Assembly (NCBI GenBank): GCA_030077755.1
Contig: JAQJZZ010000019.1
Span: 694,501 to 758,500 of the forward strand
Length of the DNA stretch: 64,000 bases
Direction of reading: 5' to 3'
Source of the DNA: Filosporella fistucella
Taxonomy: Eukaryota; Ascomycota; Leotiomycetes; Helotiales
This document shows positions 44,825 through 56,870 of the stretch, in pieces; within the stretch, counting starts at the first letter, position 1, and each line of letters opens with the position of its first letter. The position numbers and the translations under genes were made by a program. Below the pieces are notes generated by a model that saw nothing but the letters and a program-made list of their open reading frames with translations, did no database searches and was not told where the DNA came from.

Positions 44825-45810
44825 CGCGAAAGCTTCTTGTTCTTCTTCTTCTCAAACCGATAACTCAATCTCTCGATCCCCTTCTCTTCTCGATTCCCAA
44901 ACTCCCTCTCAAGATAATCCTCAGTCCAAAAAGCTTCCAAAAACCACAAACAACCAACCAACAAGCAGAAAATCCCGTTCTAGCCGTCTATCACCCAAAA
45001 TCCAGACTTCAACTCGTAAAAAGGGATGAGAGAAAACACTATATGAAAAAAAAACACACAGGGACGAGCAGACAATAAATAAATAAAGAAAGAACAATAG
45101 ATCGTCGCAAAAGTCTTCTGGACAACAGGTCGTCCGTCCAGATCGCGTCGCGCTTGTTGCGGAAGGAGGAACACCCGTAGGGCAGATTCTGCGACGGGAT
45201 CTTGAAACCCGGTGGCTAAACTTCCACTGGTTTGGGAGAGGAGTTCAGACGATCTATTGATTTGCTTTTGTGCAAATGTGTGGGAATGAGGGTGTTTTGG
45301 AAGAAGAAAGAGTTAGGAATGATGCGACACTTATATAATTGATTTAATGATGATTTAATGTGGAAGAATTGATGTTGCTGTGTGTTTTTTGTCCAAGAGG
45401 GAAGGTATTTCGCAGTGGATTTTACGATGCAGGCTTCATCCAATGCCAAGGCGCTCCAAACGTTAGCTGCATTGTGTGCCGCCTACACTTTCCCTGCACA
45501 TTTATAGCGAGGTTTGCTGAGGATTGAACAGATTGTCGATGAACTCTTTTGCAGATTACCTTTGATAGAGGAAAGTTAATTGTATTCTAGAAACATTATT
45601 AAGTTTCGGTAGTTTTGTACATACCTATTCTTTACTACATATCATAATGAATTTTCATGAACTCATGACCATTACTCGTCAACCCTATATCAAATACTAT
45701 ATCCCGCCCGGTACATAGCTAACCATGCCGGGACTATCCCACCCGAGATCACCACCAGGATCCTCACGCCATGGTTTCTTCCTCCTGACCTCTTCTTCCA
45801 GCTCTGTCTA
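44825..45810. other. Intergenic
   Basis: Promoter region of the sulfotransferase-like gene and 3' flank of the next minus-strand gene. It includes an A-rich AAATAAATAAAGAAAG stretch near 45077-45092. No supportable gene. Confidence 0.5.
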
Positions 45811-47181
45811 TCAAGTCCGGAGATCTTTTCCTACTCTCCCATGAATCAAGCATTCTCGTTCTCCTCCCATGATCTCATCAACACCTAGCCCTCTCCACGA
45901 TAGCCTAGCTCTGTAATCCCTCTCATACCGTTCCGTCAATTCTCTAACCCATTTCGCTTCTCCGCTCAATACTACTTTCTCGGGCCAGCGAATTCCGTCT
46001 GCGTCGAGAGACATGTCGCTTAGGTATTGATGCGTGGTTATTGCCATTGAGGCACTGGAGGTGAGCAGAGGTTGGTAGGATGTGCGGTCTCCTTCGGGTA
46101 CTAAGAGGTTGGGGGGGACAGGGGAGGGGGAAAGTGAGTATTGATGGGGCTTTTGTTTGTGTCTCCGATGGAGAAGGAAGAGAGCCAGAGAGAGGAGCAG
46201 TAATATGAAGAGGATGAGGCCAAGGGCGAGTCCAATTTTTTGGTCTGTAGATAAGTGCTGCGAAGAGCTTGGAGGAGTAGAACTCGAGGGGGTAGTTGAG
46301 ATACCAGATATGAGGGTGTGGGTTGGACAGGGAGCAACAAATTGTCGCGTACTAGTAGTGAGTGTTGATATTACTGTTGACGACGATACTATTAAGGCTG
46401 GTGCAGCTGTAGGTCCGTGAAAGGTCGAGAATGAAGTGTGCGTGGGTTGGCTTATGGACGACGATTGTCTCGATTGTTGTATTTGAGCCGAGAGAATTTG
46501 AAACGAGGAGCTCACTCCATCATGTCGAGTAGAAGATGGTGTGACAGCTGTCTCCAAAGCTGTAATTGAAAGAATCGTCGTTGTCGGCAATGTTGACTGC
46601 GTAGACAGAGTAGAAATCGTAGGTCCCAGCTGAGGAGGGCCATTATCACGTAAGTCTTTGACTCCATATCTGCAGATATCAGCTTCAATCCACTTCCACG
46701 TTCGTTCCAAGTTGAGTTTCTTCTGACCTCTTACACTCTTGGATAATCCAGTTCACGTTTGCTGCTACCTATCAGCATCTCTAATTTCCTCCTTTTTCTC
46801 TCAATACTCACGATCCTTCCCTCCATCTCCTGCTGCAATCTCCACACCACAATTGCTATCACATATATACAAACTGTCCCAAATCTCTCTTATATCTCTC
46901 CTTTCGTCTAAAATCCTACACACTTTATCAAAATCTTTATCTCCCCTCACAAAAGAGTCTCCGAATTGCGCTCGACAAGCAGAGAGACAAGCATTTGAGG
47001 TTTTCTCGGAGACAGGCGGGATGGCAGTCGGTGTAGGTACTGGTGCAAAGGAAGCAATCTCTTTTGTTACACTGAGGGTAAGAGGCGGCTGTGTAGCGAG
47101 CGCTCTGAAATCGGTGTGCCATCTATGGCTTTCGCTCCACTTACTCCATGATTTGGAGCGGTGATGGCGATGCTCTCTCAT
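45811..47181 (-). CDS. Single-pass Ser/Thr-rich membrane protein, sensor-like
   Basis: Three exons (46812-47181, 46728-46764, 45811-46669) encode 421 residues. The first part has a small cysteine-rich domain (NACLSACRAQFGDSF, then KVCRILDE and YICDSNCGVE). The tiny exon 2 provides NVNWIIQECKR, joined to YGVKDLRDNGPPQ. A Ser/Thr-rich stretch of about 130 residues, probably O-glycosylated, follows. Then comes one transmembrane helix (IGLALGLILFILLLLSLALF) flanked by a basic stop-transfer LLHRRHKQKP, and a cytoplasmic tail of about 110 residues. This layout resembles fungal wall-stress or surface-sensing proteins, but the cysteine domain is not one I can name. The start at 47181 gives no signal peptide (MREHRHHRSKS), so the true 5' exon may lie upstream. 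Intron 2 has a GTCAGA donor. Confidence 0.7.
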
Positions 47182-48096
47182 TTATGGAACAATGACAGGT
47201 ATATACAGGTAGAGAAGAAGAATTGAACGAGATCAAACGTAGACAGGAAGAGGAGAAGAAGAAGAGACAATCATAGAATAAGGAAAATACCTCACCTGTG
47301 CAGTAGACACTACATGTGCAGCACCTGGGGTCTTCCTTATTTCTCCTTAAACGTTTCCCATCCAATCTATTCTATATTTGCATCCCCTATTCCCCCAACT
47401 TCTCTCCCAAACACACTCTCTTATCCCACGTACCCAGACCCGAAGAACGGGTAGATACATCAACACGAGGATCGGAATAATATCTGTGGGAGGTGAAGGT
47501 GCGGCTGATAGTAGGTCCTGGGACGGAAGAAAGTCTTATTGTTGGAGAAATGCGTGTACCCGAATACATTGAGTGAATTGCTTTCGGATTGTGTTTGTGT
47601 GTGACGGATGGGTGATTGGCGTAGAGAGAAGCTTGGGAGGCAAACAGGTGATAGATCAGTCTGACACAGACACGTGCTGGGCAGAGATGGAATTGGACGA
47701 AGGTTGCGTTACACTGTGATGGACGTCCAAGATGATGGGTTCAGATGAAATAGAGAGGCTAAGAGGTGCCCAAAAAGTGTGCTGCGATAATGTAAAAATT
47801 CAGAAAGAAACTTTTCGAATTTCAAACTGCTGTACCCTCAGCTCTACCCACATTCAACAATTCTCAACCGGAGAAGGCGTGCCTTTTGGAATTATTTGGA
47901 GCTAGGGACTTTTTTCAGCCTGAATCATGTTGTGCACTCTGAATACACGCAGGAATGGGTTATATACAACTGCGATTGATTTTCGGTAATATGTACAATG
48001 AAACAACAGTATTTACACCTCTCCCTCACTCATTTTTCCTTCTCCTCCACCTCGATCTCATTCCACACTCAGCTTCTGCCACTTCAAGGTTCAAAC
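47182..48096. other. Intergenic
   Basis: Holds the promoter, and perhaps a missed first exon, of the sensor-like gene and the 3' flank of the xylanase gene. The frame at 47387-47569 (-) shows no features. Nothing else seen. Confidence 0.45.
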
Positions 48097-49514
48097 CTAC
48101 AAGCACTGCGAGTACCACACTGAGAAAAACGTGCAAGTAGTTCCCGCAACACAGCTTCCTCCAGTCCAAGGCGCGTTGTTTCCACCACATTGCCCATACT
48201 TCGCAACTGTTCCACCCGTGGAAGCAGTTGTGGTAGCTGCGGCGGAGCTTGTCACAGTCACGGTAGTGCTGGCTTTGGTGGTGGAAGTAGACAGCGTGCT
48301 CGCCTTCGTGGAAGTGGCAGCCGAAACGGTAGAGCTGCTTACGGATCCACCAAGGACACTCACAACAGCAGCGTATGCAGGGTGTTTAGTGAAATCGGCG
48401 TACCAAAGACAAGCTTGGCCTTGTCCGGAGAAGGTACTTGGGATCCAGGAGTATTTGTCAGTGAAATCCCAGATCGTGATACCGACACAACCGGTCACTG
48501 CCAGGCAGGCGGAGACGGTATTGGCGTAATCAGTAGATTGTTGGGCGAGTCCAGCAGCAGTAGGTGGGAGAGATGTGAATCTAATGTCGAGCTCAGTGTA
48601 AGCAACCTCAACACCTAGAGCTGTATATGAGTTGAGAACTGCAGCCTGAGCAGACACGCCTGCGGTAGATCCAACAATGTAATGAGCTTGCAATCCAACT
48701 CCATCGATTTTGATACCACGGGCCTTGATCATCTTGACGATGTTGGCGGCAGCAGTCGCTTTGTTACCAGCATTCTCGATGTTGTAATCATTATAGTAGA
48801 GTTTGGCGGTGGGATCGTACAGAGCAGCTGTCTCGAAAGCAATGTTGAGGTACTCAACACCGATCTATACTATTAGAAGTGGCCAAGATAGTGTGAAAGG
48901 GTTGCTTACAGTATTGTAAAATATCGAGGTTCGGTATGTTCCATCATCATTGAGAGCTTCATTGACCACGTCCCATGCGTAACATTGACCCTTGTAGTGA
49001 GTAACCTCATTTGCAATGTGGTTTTTCAATACTGCGATAAGTGTCGCGTTTGTCCATGTGCCAGACGAAACTGCTTTCGATTAGCATCACTCAAACCGCT
49101 TGTGAAAAACTTACCCCAATTAGGGAGTTGTTGATGCCAGACCAATGTGTGCTATAAAAGTCAGTATAATCTTCAGCCACAACCTGCGTAATTAAGCTTT
49201 CATCTTCTGTGCTTGAAACTTACGCATCTCAATATCTGCCCGTTTGTCTTGGCTAGATTGGCGATGACATCTCCTTGAGTCCAGCTGAAAGTGTTGTTCG
49301 AGGGCTCCGTGTAACTCCATTTCTGCGCGTTCCCGGCGGTGATTTGTCCAAACTCATTCACATCCGACAGTATTGGAAGATAGACCGTGTCCGTCAGCTC
49401 CGGGTTGTCAGTTGCTGACCCAAAGTATTTAAGACCCTTTGCCACGGCCAACTTATTGAGCTGGCCATATGCAATCGGGGCAAGCGCAAGTGGAAGGAGA
49501 GTAGAAACACGCAT
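48097..49514 (-). CDS. Secreted endo-1,4-beta-xylanase, GH10 with C-terminal CBM1
   Basis: Four exons (49224-49514, 49115-49151, 48910-49070, 48097-48864) encode 418 residues. Signal peptide [19 protein letters not shown]10 motifs: [12 protein letters not shown] (encoded by the 37 nt exon 2), [14 protein letters not shown] with the acid/base Glu147, and [12 protein letters not shown] with the nucleophile Glu254, then [15 protein letters not shown]. After a Ser/Thr linker (about residues 330-380) comes a cellulose-binding CBM1: [20 protein letters not shown], then [15 protein letters not shown]. The CBM1 has extra residues between the GG and the W compared with the commonest form but keeps its cysteines and aromatic residues. 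The enzyme cleaves xylan backbones in plant cell walls; the CBM1 holds it on cellulose. Confidence 0.96.
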
Positions 49515-51197
49515 ATTGAATACAATGAAGAGGGTTGCTTTCTGAAAGTTTTGGCTGTCTTACATGAAAATGGAAAATCAGAAGAAAGGTACTTATATAT
49601 TCACCAAACTTAAAATTATAGCTCCTCCATAGACGGAAATACAGGAGATAAATCTCCCTTAAAGCTCCATCAGAGACTTCGGAGGATCATCTTTCGGATC
49701 ATCTCCCTTGTTCACAACTAGAAACCCAGAAAAACGTACGAAAGCTAACCCCAAATCAAATTTGCCTAAGCAGGCTAATATATTGTTTGGAGCTCGGAAT
49801 TTCTCAAAAAGCTCGTGCTTTGAGTACCAACCCTCCGACTGGTGTAGCGGAGAGGGACGGCCGATTTGTTTTGGATTAAGTGCCGATAAAGAATGAAGAT
49901 GTGCGTCTGGGGAATGTGGGGAGATTTAGATCGTTGGTCCACCGATTCACACGATCGAATTCCACCTATCAGCCATGGGGTGGTTTTAAACATAATGTAA
50001 CTCCACTCGGCCCGTACCGCCTAAATATGCTGATGGTACCCACTCACGTGGAGAACATGGAGAATTGTTTGACAGTGTAATTGAGGAGAACCTTTCGGTG
50101 ACTGACCTCATTTGGGTAGGGCTGGCATCGGTTGAAGTTTCCGAATGGTTAGACATAGCGGACTAGAGAAGAGTACGTATTGAAATACGCAACCGTGGCC
50201 GGAGAGCCGGTGTAGCTAGAGCACTATGAAGTTTTATGTATTTAACTTTCAAGACGGATCAATGAACCGGAGTGTGGAGACAATAGCATTTTCTTTAGAC
50301 ATCGGACGAGACAAATGTGTAGCTACATTTGTAACATTCTGCACTTCCACGCAAGTGTCCTCCGAGGTGATATTTTCAGTTCTGTCTGCATGAATAGGGA
50401 AGAGCTTCTTGTCGTTATCCTACTACCTTCAAGAATGATCGGTAACGCCTTCATGCACTAATGTTATATGCAACATTAAAGTACAATATTCTGTTGCACA
50501 TCGACTCAAAGTTCCGATCGTGTACTAGACATTCAGCCTGCCCTCATGTCCCGAGGACTCGGAATAGTGGCGGACCACCCGCTTGTTCGTGTTTGTCCCA
50601 TGTCTGCTTCCATTACCAGCGATGTTCATGCTCTGGTAGGATCCATTTAAGGTTATAAGTTAGTGCACTGATTCCAAAGAACTTGAGGTAGTAGAGGCTC
50701 ATAGAGAAATGCTGAATGCGTTGCCTAGGTTCAAATGACAAGTGTGGTTGAGCATATCGTCACGTGCACTGGTTGATAGCCCCACATCCTGTCACTTTCC
50801 GTAGGAACGCAATTCCCTCCACATTTCGCTTCTGATGGGTGATTTATATATAAGCAGTCTTCTACTTTTCAATGGCATTCGATTACCACACCAACTGTCG
50901 TGAAGCTACCCAGGTCAGCTCAAGACATATACCCAGAGGCTACCTAGGTAGATTCGGTGAGGTGGCGCACAATGCCAAAATAAGGTATGTGTTGGGGCGA
51001 CGCAAGGCGTCAATGCCCCTCGTTTTTCAAGCCCTTCAGCCGCACGCTCTTAAATTCAGTATTCGTCATGCTTTCTACTGTTTGCTATCTCTACAGCATA
51101 AGCAGATTCTCCGTCCGATCTGGCCAGAATATCTATGATATAGTATGCTGTCACTTCCTAGCTGGCACAGCATAACCAAGCCCATCTTCATGGATCC
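49515..51197. other. Intergenic, 1.7 kb
   Basis: Xylanase promoter side (to about 50300), then AT-rich sequence with no supportable gene. An 88-codon frame at 50872-51138 lies just upstream of the NLR-like pseudogene and has no recognisable motif. Confidence 0.45.
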
Positions 51198-54139
51198 ATG
51201 GCAACCCAACTGCTCCGTACGGACCTGCCACCCCCCTCCACTGCTACTACGATAACTACCGATGCAGATATGACGTTACAATCAAACTATGGAAGTAAGA
51301 TTGACGCCAATTCCAGTCGGATACAGCCAGGCGACATTCCTTGGTTGAAAGACATGGTCGGGGCTGTAAACAAGCTCACAGCGTGGATTCCTCGAGCTAT
51401 CCCTCAAGCTCCAGGACTACTGTCAAAAACAGGGTCCAGCTCGTTCTCTGGCAATTCATTCAGCAGCGAAGGAGGTAAAATACATGCAGGAAATATCTTG
51501 AATTGTATGTCATAATTCCCCAACATCAAGCTCGGTGGCTTCTCTAATCGGGATTTGAGCAGTTGTTACCTCTATACCTACACCAAACGATATGATGGGC
51601 CGTATATTCCATGCCGATCCTGAGCTTCAACGAACTCATATAGCGGATACCTGGGCAGATGCGGAACTCTATAGCGACATGTGCTCTTGGTTTGAAAGTC
51701 TCGAAGAATACAAAACATGGCTTGATATGCCTGCTGGGGCTAGAAGGCAAGCAATATGGCTTACTGGTAGGCCTGGAATGGGCAAACTTTCCTATCTGTA
51801 TATCTCACGCACGTATTGGAGAGGAGGGTAAAAAAGAGAGGCGCTGGAATCGTGGTATGGTTTTTTTTTTTTTTTGCCGGCGAAAACAAGTCCCTGAATA
51901 CGGCGGAGGAGGCCATAAGGAGCATGATCTGGATGATGTGTCGCCTAAAAAGTCGATGAAAGAGAAGAAGATAGCCAAAAGAATCTTAGGAATCGTCCTC
52001 TGCGCTTGCCGTCCTCTGACGCTGCAAGAATTGAGTGCGTTCGTAGGGGAAAGCTCTGATGTCCTTGGGGAAACGATCAATACATTTTGTCATGACTTCC
52101 TCATTGTTGGCAAGAGGGTCACATTCTGGCACCCAACTACCGTCCGTGTATTCCTCGAGGGTGCCTTCAAGGAATCTAGGCTCGGTAGGCATGCCGAATT
52201 GGCGGAGGCCTGTTTTGATCTCAGCCTTGAATGGTCCCAGAAAAAGGTTTCGGGCGACTCCTACGGAAGATTCTATGGACATTATCAATACTTCGAGCGA
52301 CTCGAACGAAGCGCTGATGTATGCTATCCAATACTGGCCTGAACACCTCTACCTGGCAGAGTCAGTTGGAAGGAAAGATTCACTGCCCAAAAATGGGGCT
52401 CATAAAGTCTTCAAAGCGTCTATCAAATACACCCCATTTTGGGCTAAGGTCTCCCCGCAGCGCGATGCATGGTTGGCAGAATACTGGAGAATCACCATGC
52501 CACACTGGAAGCCGCCTATAGGATTCTACCCCTTACACTTCGCGGCCTTTTTCGGCTTGGATTCACAAGTGTACCATATTCTGTAGGAGAACTCAAAAAC
52601 GGCGGGCGAGACCGCTGCTCTGGAGACGAACCTTGGAATGACGGCTTTGCATTGGGCTGCTCGTAACGGCCACACATCCATTGTCGATAGACTTCTGTCT
52701 TGGCAGAGTCCGGCACTTAAGCTGGAAGTAGAGGGATACAAAACGACGCCTCTTCACTGGGCAGTTACAAAGAGCCATTTGAAAGTTTCCGAGTCGCTAA
52801 TCAACAAAAAAGCAAACATCGAAGCTATTGCGTTTGGGAAAACTCCTCTACACCGCGCCATCTGTCAGGGTGACAAAGACCTCGTCAAATTACGTCTAGA
52901 ACATAAAGCAAGCACCGAAGCCCGAGTCACGACTTCAACCCCTGATATGACTGCCGCAGTCATACAGGTCTACACAATATTCGCGGCCGTGCCTTTAAGC
53001 GGCAATCCCAAAGAGTCCGGAAGCAAGAACGTTGAAACCGAAAGCCGAGCTGACTTCGAGGCAGAGGCAGAGTATAAACAGACGGAGCAGAAATTCAAGA
53101 CTTCTCTCAGATGGACAGTGGCTTTGGTCTCTGTTTGTCTGATTACTACATGCATCATCGCAGCCTGTATCGTATCCATTACCCTAGAGCATCTCTGTGT
53201 TCTCCTTGCATCACTTGGCTGGGAAGTTTATGAATTTGCGCGCGTTATTTTGGGACTATCCTGTCTTTGGATCTCAATCAGCTTGCTCTACATTTTGGAC
53301 CTAAGGTCCCTTGCTGCCACCGGGGCTGTTATGCTATGCGCTGTCTGGGCTGGCCTTCTCTCCGGTCAGGCAGTGATGTTAGTAGCTGCCACTTTTCGAA
53401 CTTTGTGTGCCGGTGGGTCTGGTCCATTGTGTCCGGAATCATTATCCTTGCTGTTGTACGAATACGGTTTGCTGGATTTATCGCTGTGGTACTCTACTCA
53501 TTATGCGCCGTGTTTTTGTCCATCTGGGCTTCTCTTCCAGGAATTCTCGTCTGGTTTGACTTAGTTAAAAACGGGTCAAGCGAATGGAGTGTTCTTGCAA
53601 TCCCATTTCTCGGTTTCGCTGTTGCTGCACTTGTAACTCTCGTCATTCAATTAGTGACTTACGGCAATGGAGCAAAAGTCCAACGAAGATGGCGAGCTCC
53701 TGCCCTGTCTATATTGAGTTCCACTCTGGCTGGAGGCACTCTTTTATGGCTCAAACCCATTCCATCTATTACTGGAAATCTGGTTGGGCATATTGGTGTT
53801 GTCTTGCTTGGGGGATTCTGGTCTCTACCTGGTGCCGCTCTAGCAGCTATTACCGCAGAGGCTATTATATTCGCACCCCAGTTGTGCGAATGGTGGCAGA
53901 TATACTTCGGGAAGAGCATGCTCGACTCAACGGCCTTGATGCTCGCGATACGAATTGTGAGTGTGGAGATTGTCGAGTTACTGGTCCAGCACCGAGCCAA
54001 TATCGAAGCCAAAGATGCCGAAGGCCGGTCTGCACTGGCATTGGCAAAGCTCTTTGGGAATCAAGTAATCATCGACTTGATTAAAGTTGGCGGGGGGAAA
54101 CGATTCCAGGCTGCTGGAACCAATCATCAAAGGCCCTAA
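51198..54139 (+). pseudogene. Decayed NLR-like gene: NACHT remnant, ankyrin repeats, membrane segments
   Basis: Exon 1 (51198-51504) and the exon from 51563 splice cleanly. They lead to a P-loop in WLTGRPGMGK, the start of a NACHT NTPase. From there the reading frame breaks repeatedly: near 51787, at a T15 run (51861-51875), again before the winged-helix part (AKRILGIVLCACRPLTLQEL), near 52290, at a TAG at 52584-52586, and near 53400. The core of NACHT, including Walker B, seems deleted between about 51950 and 51960. After the TAG come ankyrin-type repeats (MTALHWAARNGHTSIVDRLL, TPLHWAVTKSHLKVSESLI). Several hydrophobic membrane-like segments follow (53100-53900), then a last ankyrin-like unit (VEIVELLVQHRANIEAKDAE). 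NLR-like proteins with such parts act in fungal non-self recognition. This copy cannot make a full protein. Confidence 0.75.
51861..51875. repeat. Homopolymer T15 inside NLR-like pseudogene
   Basis: Fifteen consecutive T lie where the NACHT reading frame changes (FFFF in one frame, AGENKSLNTAEEAIRS in the next). It is either a slippage mutation or a sequencing length error. Confidence 0.9.
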
Positions 54140-56870
54140 AGTGCAATCTCCTGTTGTTTCTGCATTGGCGGAAAATGCTAGTCAAACCTGTGAGTTGCAT
54201 CGAGACACTCAAATATCTTGGTCCCTGCTTTTATATGTAATATTACAAAACAAGTATGCGGGCAGATCTCACTAATAATCTGATATTTCATGGTGGCAAC
54301 AGTCACCTGAAGCGGTACATTGTGTCGTTGTAAGGAAAGTGTTTATAAGTGTAAATAGAGTCTATTTATTGAGTTTAATATATCGTGCAGCTAGATTTCC
54401 TGTCTAGGAGGAAGAAAAGTCTTGGAGTTGAGGATTTTAGATCCAAGGATATAGAATTTACAGGTCGATTTGCAAGTTTCAGCATACAAATACATATTTA
54501 GAAGATATTTCAATTTCAATTTCATCTGCAACCTGTTTAAAAAGCAAAGGAAAACTGTAGAGGCCTGACTAGTCTATCCCGCCGTATCACTTAATCAATA
54601 AAAGCTCAACTGATTCCCAATCGTCATAGACCCTCCTCCAGATGAGATGGTTGATCTGGCGATCTTGTCCTGCTCCCTCAAAACCTCTGAGCTGGGGGAA
54701 TCTACTCGCTCAAATAAGTACAACCAGTTGGCGAAATGCCCTTTTGAGCCCATCAGGAAGTTTGCTGCATCCTAGAAGACAGGCATATGGCTCAACGTCG
54801 GTGGTAAGGAGTCATCTGATTGCTCTGATGCTCATTCAACAGATAGTCGGCGCCATGATTCAACAGAAGTGTGATGCCCTATTCAACAGATCTGCGAGAG
54901 CTCATTGGGAGGCGGCAGTGCTTGTTGTTTTGTAGATATGGCGCTCGGTGAGGGCGAGGCTGCATCGTGACTGACATTCATACTATTGAGCTTGCAGATG
55001 AGTTGCTGATGTGTGTTGTTGCCTGGATACTGGGCCTGTGGCATCCAAAGTGATACTCTATTCGGTATGGACTCTTGGATGTAGTGAAGAAATGATATCC
55101 TCGATGTAACAGGCCTGAAGATTAAGGGGAAAACAGGATGTGAGGTCATTGAGAGTATGAGACATGTGGCTGAGAGGGCTGAATGGCAACTGCCGCGGAA
55201 ACGCCTCAGATGTGAAGTATAGTTGGAGGGAACATATGTCGATGTTTGAATTTTGTACATTCAGTAACATTTTATGAAAATAACAATAAGGAAGGGCGGT
55301 TCCGAAGGACACTATCAAGGTAGGTCTTCACTCCACATGAAGGAGGATAATATATCTTCTTACAAAGCGACAACATAAAATCCAGTTTATCTGTGCCATC
55401 CAAGAATAAACACATTCCTCATATTCTATCGACCAAATTGATATCTGGCGGATATCCTGCGGTTACTCCTAATTTTTCACTAATATGGACTGCTATACTC
55501 AAGTGATCCATATGAGCTCTTCTACACCTTTCAGCTTCACATAATTTCCATTTGTCAGTCTGGGTAAATTTTGGATCCCTCGAGAATGAGTGATAAACGG
55601 ACACATACCAGATTCCCCTCCAAGTCTTGTTCCACATTTCATCAGTCCGAATGTCCTAGAGTCGCCAGGCAGATGTGAGGCAATTTTCGTCGCCACTGTC
55701 GACTAGCGACAGTGACTGAGCCTATCCACCTCCGCCGTCGACTGCGACAGTCGTTTGCCGCAAATCAGAAGGGCCATTTGACCACTGCTCAAAGTCCAGG
55801 AGGCTCTGGGACTTTGTTTCTAGAGCGATGTACAAACAGAAACAAAGTGGAATGCTAGAAGAATATACCGACGAAATACATGGTCTTGGCAACAGCGGTG
55901 TCAATGCCAGCAGTGAGGGATGGTTTCGAGTGGTTGAAACCAACTGTTTGGGGTCCGATTGTCTTTTAGACCAACTGCCTCAATCTCTATTTATATTTGG
56001 TAGGGACAAGGATGAGCGATTTGGGGCTTGTTAGAAATGCCAAACGCGGTAGGAGTTCGCTTTTCTACCTAGGCGATTTCCAAACGTCGTAGATAAGAGT
56101 CAGATCAGATGACAAGAATCCCCTAGAGAAATTCAATTGCCCTTAGAAAGGCATTCAATTGATTTTGATATGCTATAGGCTCAAGAAGGTTCAACAATTT
56201 ACTCGCGGCTGTGATGTGCAGCGAAATCCATTGCAGAACAATTCACTAGAGAAAATCAACTGCGATAAAGAGACATTCACTTGATTAGGAAGTACTATAT
56301 GTTCAAAACGTTTCAAGACTTGACTTTCAGATACGACGTGCAAAAAATCCCTTTGAAAGATAGTCTATAACACAAGTTCGTGTGCTGGTGAAATCTATCA
56401 TTTTAGGATTGCGAGATGTCCAACAAATGCTAACAATTTGTGCTCGACTAATTCAGTACACGACAAAATAACACCATAAGGTCATTGTGATCGAAGATCG
56501 CACTAAGAAATAAAATCGGAGATATGAGAATGTATTGGAGAACACAGCTGAATTACGTTCATCGCGGGGCTACTGAGAGGATGTGGGAATTTGCTGGCTT
56601 GGGAGACTGGAATTCTCGGCTGGTTGACACCACAGACACTTGCCTTTCCACTACGATGCAGAGGTCGGCAACCGAAGCTCAAAAATGAAAACGCACCTCT
56701 TCATATTTCACTTGAATATGGCTACGCTAAATTTATCTCTTTTGGCAAAGTGAAGGAAGAGAAATAACAAATTTTTGCATACCCTTGAGATGAAGGTATC
56801 CCGTATCCGAGGATTCATTACATCGTAGAGATTGAATGAACATCTGGCATTTCATTTTGGAAAACATGAA
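54140..56870. other. Gene-poor interval, 2.7 kb
   Basis: No gene that I can support. Frames at 54642-54935 (+), 54883-55260 (-) and 55419-55637 (-) lack domains. The last reads a short plausible stretch (KWKLCEAERCRRAHMDHLSI) after a possible 51 bp intron, but no start codon joins to it. Bases 55696-55755 have several GTCGACT/CGACAGT words that form short inverted repeats. From 56040 to 56560 the sequence has loosely repeated CACT(A/T)GA and AGAGACATTCA-like words. The rest is featureless. Confidence 0.45.

Noticed and set aside
48131..48618. Long plus-strand frames opposite the xylanase
   Set aside because: Mirror frames of the Ser/Thr-rich linker and catalytic exon of the GH10 gene.
54642..55260. 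Overlapping frames on both strands
   Set aside because: No recognisable domains; no splice model gives a start codon with a coherent protein.
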